A stretch of DNA of 12,329 bases from contig MU634422.1 in NCBI GenBank assembly GCA_026770595.1, positions 1 to 12,329 on the forward strand, given 5' to 3'. Under the pieces are notes generated by a model, which was not told the DNA's origin, made no database searches, and saw nothing but the letters and a program-made list of their open reading frames with translations. Made by a program: the position numbers and the translations under genes. Source of the stretch: Ochromonadaceae sp. CCMP2298 (Eukaryota > Sar > Synurophyceae > Ochromonadales > Ochromonadaceae). Position 1 is the stretch's first letter, and the number at the start of each line of letters is the position of its first letter. Positions 9,469-12,329 of the stretch are shown here, one piece after another.

Positions 9469-11833
9469 TTAGCCCCGGTGTTTCACAGTTGCGTCTACTG
9501 CCCCTTGGCTTCGACTGCTGCCGCACACTAAGCAGCACAGGAAGCGCCTCTGTGCCGGAAAATGTTGGTAGGTACATGCACAGCAGACCCAGCCCTGTCC
9601 CTCTTCGTCCAGATCCACACAAGCAGTGGGAGTGCGAGCATGAGTAGAATGAGCAGTATTAGCAGCAGCTTTACTAGCAGCATTAGCAGGCGGGTGCTTC
9701 TTGGAGGCAGAAGGGGCCTCCGTACCTGCCTCCACATCCACTCCCCCCAGCCCTGCCCACAGCGCAGCCACGCCTCTCTTTTTTGATTGCGTCTGCTTCG
9801 GTGTCTGCGTCTGCATCTGCCCCAGCCTTTGCTCTGGCATCGGCTGCAGCCAGGCATGCAGCCCTCCCCCCTGGGGCACGTCGAGGGGAGCGAAGGCCTC
9901 CACAGTGATGGCGCAGACGTCCAGCCCCGCTCCCGCGCTCAGAGTCTGGAGCTTACTGCGCAAACCGCCCATCACCGCCTGCATCGCATTGACCGCCACC
10001 GCCTCTGCCTCCACCTCTGCCTCTGTCTTACCTGCCTCCCCTGCCTCCTCCTGTGTCTGTGAACCTGCACCGTGTCCCCCCACCCTGCACCCCCTGTACA
10101 CCGCAGCGGGCATGGGCACCGGGGGAGCCGACACCCTGGCTGAGTACTTCGTCCCCAAGCAGCGCACAGACACGCGCAGTTTCTCGTACCTCCTGCCGTG
10201 GTGGGCCAGGTGCCAGCGCAGCCGCACAGCGAGGCCGGGAAATAACTTGGGGCTGCGAAATAATTCCCTCTCCACCTCCTCAAAAGTGCGCAAGACCTGC
10301 GGCGCAGCGGAGCGGCTGCTCGAGGCATACGTTTCCTCGATACCCACTGACTATAGAAGCAATTGGGAATTATTAATTACTGATAGACAGTATCATTCAA
10401 TAATAAAAGAATCATTATGTAAAATAGCTAGAAATATTCCCGAAAGTTGGTGGCATTCCACCTCCATTTCTAAATTCATGGCAAAAAAGAAATATATCGG
10501 TAATAATTATCTAATATTCATACCTGCGGGAGGCCGCTGGGCTGCAGGGGCCTGTGGTCGAGGCCTCTCGCGAAGCCAAGGGCGGTGTGTGCGTCGGTCA
10601 GCAGAGCCGCGCCCCCGCCTGAGCCCGCAACTGCCCCGATCTCGTTTTCGGTCCCGGTCTCAGTTTGGTTGTGCCCCTGCGCCTGCCCCTGCCCCGGTGA
10701 CTGCCTCTGCGACTCTTGTGTGTCGGTGCAGGCGCAGACTTCCTCGGCAGACAGAAGCTGCAGCGCCGCACAAGAGAGCCAGTAATTCCCGCCGTCCCCA
10801 TTCATATGCCCCTGCCCCTGCCCCTGTCTCTGTCTTCGCCTGATCGCCCGCTCAACCAGAGGCGCCAGGCGACCCGAGCCCCGCAGCAGCGGCAGCTGGC
10901 CCCAGGGCAAGGCTGCTGTGAACGCCTCCACCTCGCCGGGCAGCAGCACGCTCAGCCCCGAGGGCTTGTGCCTGCCCGCTGCCAGCTTGGCCAGGAGTTT
11001 GCTGGGGGCCACGCCCACGGAGCAGGAGAAGCCAAGGACTAAGCGCAGGCGCTGCTGTATTCGAAGACCCACCGCCATGCCTGCGAGGTACAGGCTGTCC
11101 AACTGAGAGAAATCCAGCACCTCCGCTTCCTCCGCCTGCGCTTCTGCCTCTGCATTTACGTCACTTACACTCTGTGGTACTGTCCCCGCTAGGGCCTGCC
11201 CCTGAGGCACCCACCCCTCGCTAGATGCATCCAGCACTGCCGCAGGCCCTCCCAGCCGCAGGTCGATACAGCCAGCGCCAGCAGTCCCGGCCCCAGCCCC
11301 TGTCCCAGCCGTGCGGATTACGTACCCCGCCAGCTCCTCTGCACAAGAGCGCGCTCCTTGCACCTGCGCCAGCTGCGTGGCGTCCAGGGCGAATTCGTCA
11401 ATACCTGTCTTCTCCACGGGCCCGAACTCTCCCTCCAGCAGCGCCTTAATGCGGAAGTGCGCCTGCTGGAAGGGCCAGGTATCCTCCCCACTCCGCACCT
11501 GCAGCGAGGGCCCGCAGATGTCTCTGGCGTGGTGCTGATTATTGCATTTTTTAAGGTCATGACCTTGTGAGGAGGCTAGAAGACGGGCTGCGTAGTTCGC
11601 GGTGACGAAGAGATTCTTTTGCCGCACTGCAACTGGTTTTCCCCGAAGCGCGGGCTCTGCTTGCACCACGCACTGCGCGTAGAAGCACTGAAGTGGATTA
11701 GGTGTGGGCGAGAAGTAGGAAATTGGTCAGTCATGGAGAGGTATTATATACTATATACTATATACTATATAGAGGTATCGGTAAGGTGGGATCGCTGACG
11801 TACATCCAAGTCGATGTGGATGATGACATTCAT
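9469..11833 (-). CDS. POLI: Y-family translesion DNA polymerase, Pol iota-like (three exons: 11833-11804, 11687-10524, 10350-9469)
   Basis: Predicted 691 residues, close to human Pol iota. Exon 1 gives MNVIIHIDLD; an in-frame TGA at 11863-11861 supports this ATG. Splicing restores IDLD-CFYAQ, the first Y-family motif. Metal ligands are D8 plus D107/E108 in GIDEF; Y13 is the steric gate. Residues 28-45 (PVAVRQKNLFVTANYAAR) match Pol iota rather than eta or kappa. GEDTWPF, GVAPSKLLAKL (about 235-245) and KPSGLSVLLP follow in order. GLPQ|SVGIEETY spans the second splice and matches the linker to the little-finger domain (about 410-470). A long linker leads to a C-terminal RanBP2/NZF-like zinc finger (about 650-677). 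It should insert nucleotides opposite damaged bases at stalled nuclear forks. Low-complexity insertions lie at about 138-149, 187-199, 296-310 and 334-361; the helix-hairpin-helix thumb is poorly conserved. A related Rad30 paralogue is the alternative. Confidence 0.87.
10351..10523 (-). other. Second intron of the Pol iota-like gene (173 nt, phase 0)
   Basis: On the minus strand the donor is CAG|GTATGA and the acceptor TTCTATAG|TCA. The interval is strongly AT-rich against GC-rich exons. Joining gives SGLPQ|SVGIEETY, which aligns with the conserved Pol iota stretch before the little finger, so both borders are supported by protein homology. Confidence 0.9.
10672..10697. repeat. CCTGCC-type microsatellite in the Pol iota-like gene
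   Basis: Imperfect copies of a TGCCCC/TGCGCC hexamer. On the coding (minus) strand it encodes the Gly-Gln-rich insertion SPGQGQAQGHN (about residues 339-349). A second, cleaner copy lies at 10807-10825 and encodes RQGQGQGH. Confidence 0.8.
10807..10825. repeat. TGCCCC microsatellite (about three copies) in the Pol iota-like gene
   Basis: Three consecutive TGCCCC units; the minus strand reads Gln-Gly repeats in the thumb-region insertion. Related in sequence to the repeat at 10672-10697. Confidence 0.85.
11688..11803 (-). other. First intron of the Pol iota-like gene (116 nt, phase 0)
   Basis: On the minus strand the donor is GAT|GTACGT and the acceptor CACTTCAG|TGC, with a plausible CTAAT branch site about 15 bases before the acceptor. 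It splits the motif D-L-D-C-F-Y between D10 and C11. A 7-bp AT repeat lies inside. Confidence 0.88.
11745..11771. repeat. TATATAC heptamer repeat (3.9 copies) inside intron 1 of the Pol iota-like gene
   Basis: Three perfect copies of TATATAC and a partial fourth. It is the most AT-rich stretch of the window and lies within the short intron. Confidence 0.95.
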
Positions 11834-11932
11834 TCGTACTTCTCGCTGACCGCTTGCTCTTCATCTGCTCAGGATCCGCGGTGAGGAGACTGGAGACGGG
11901 ATTCTAAATCTCAAATGCATAGTCGGGGGCCA

Positions 11933-11957
11933 TTCTGACTCTGTCTGTTTGTCAGAA
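11933..11957. repeat. Inverted repeat TTCTGAC / GTCAGAA
   Basis: A perfect 7-bp stem at 11933-11939 and 11951-11957 with an 11-base loop. It is short enough to be chance; no function is assigned. Confidence 0.6.
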
Positions 11958-12019
11958 CGGTGAATTGGTAAATAGCACACCCCCCCCTGCTCTGGGTGGT
12001 TTCTGGTTTGTCACATTTC

Positions 12020-12044
12020 CAGGATTTCGGCCCCCAAAATCCTG
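12020..12044. repeat. Inverted repeat CAGGATTT / AAATCCTG
   Basis: A perfect 8-bp stem at 12020-12027 and 12037-12044 with a 9-base loop. GTCACA occurs on both sides. It could be a remnant of a small non-autonomous element or chance. Confidence 0.6.
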
Positions 12045-12104
12045 ATCCGTCACAAATTTTCTCAAAAACCACTTTTGAAACTGGGTTTTTCTCGGTCCAG
12101 CCCA

Positions 12105-12191
12105 GTCACAGGGCGACTGTGCGAGACCCTAGGTCACAGGATGACTGCGCGAGCCGTAGGTTCGAGGGCGACTGTGCGAGAACGACCCTAG
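12105..12191. repeat. Three-copy degenerate tandem repeat, 27-32 bp
   Basis: Units 12105-12132, 12133-12159 and 12160-12191 share the core G-G-x-GACTG-[T/C]-GCGAG followed by a CC[C/G]TAG ending. The third unit has a 4-base insertion (AACG). There are no spacers between units. Confidence 0.8.
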
Positions 12192-12329
12192 GCCTTCGGC
12201 ACAATCACTAATTCAATTGGTGCGTGTCAGAATGTCTGGGTCTTAGTGGACACAGATATCTGGGTTTAATTCCACAATGTGTAGTCTGGATAATATCATA
12301 GGCAATAGGCAGTTAGTTAGGGGAATACG

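Larger units (their letters stand above)
11834..12329. other. Non-coding region upstream of the Pol iota-like gene
   Basis: No supported gene. The first bases are the presumed 5' UTR and promoter of the Pol iota-like gene; no TATA box or other clear element is recognised. The GC content falls and codon-like structure is lost. It holds two short inverted repeats, a CCCCCCCC run near 11981 and a three-copy degenerate tandem repeat. The one open frame here (11996-12211) overlaps the tandem repeat and resembles nothing known to me. Confidence 0.6.

Noticed and set aside
9701-10843. 380-residue plus-strand open frame opposite the polymerase
   Set aside because: It crosses the polymerase intron and both exons and matches no family; the minus strand has clear Pol iota homology and splice sites.
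11536-11564. Possible 29-nt micro-intron in exon 2 of the polymerase (GTCATG ... ATCAG)
   Set aside because: Removing it breaks the frame, while the unspliced frame continues directly into conserved Pol iota sequence.
12105-12191. Possible CRISPR-like repeat array
   Set aside because: Units abut without spacers, are degenerate and number only three; the setting is a eukaryotic genome.
11996-12211. 71-residue plus-strand frame in the right-hand region
   Set aside because: Overlaps an inverted repeat and tandem repeat, has no homology I recognise and no supporting start context.

Overview
This window looks like nuclear DNA of a protist, most likely a stramenopile (heterokont) alga or relative. 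The reasons are GC-rich exons cut by short AT-rich GT-AG introns, a very long P-[S/T]-x-Q tetrapeptide array of the kind I recall from stramenopile surface proteins, and a REJ/EGF/GPS membrane protein. The lineage call is inference from memory of these protein styles, not from a marker gene. I see no prokaryotic operon signals, rRNA, tRNA, CRISPR array or complete mobile element.

Layout. (1) Bases 1-9353, plus strand: one giant gene, open at the left edge, with one intron (6472-6620). It encodes at least 3067 residues: a ~540-residue Pro/Ser/Thr/Gln stalk, a Cys-rich module, an FN3-like segment, a REJ domain with PKD-like beta repeats, Cys-rich/EGF-like modules, a degenerate GAIN/GPS region, then a polycystin-1-like multi-pass membrane region and a basic, disordered tail. 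(2) Bases 9354-9468: a short AT-rich spacer between convergent genes. (3) Bases 11833-9469, minus strand: a complete three-exon gene for a Y-family translesion DNA polymerase, best matched to Pol iota. Its first exon has only ten codons, and it carries a C-terminal RanBP2/NZF-like zinc finger. (4) Bases 11834-12329: non-coding sequence with short inverted repeats and a three-copy degenerate tandem repeat.

The two genes have no evident functional link; they simply converge. The first is probably a cell-surface adhesion or mechanosensing/recognition receptor, the second a nuclear DNA-damage tolerance enzyme. The most interesting points are these. The Pol iota homologue keeps the residues that shape the unusual human Pol iota active site and seems to use a zinc finger where human Pol iota uses UBM motifs. 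The receptor's intron sits exactly between ectodomain and membrane region, so retaining it would give a soluble ectodomain. The receptor has lost the GPS cleavage tripeptide but has two dibasic, furin-like sites nearby.
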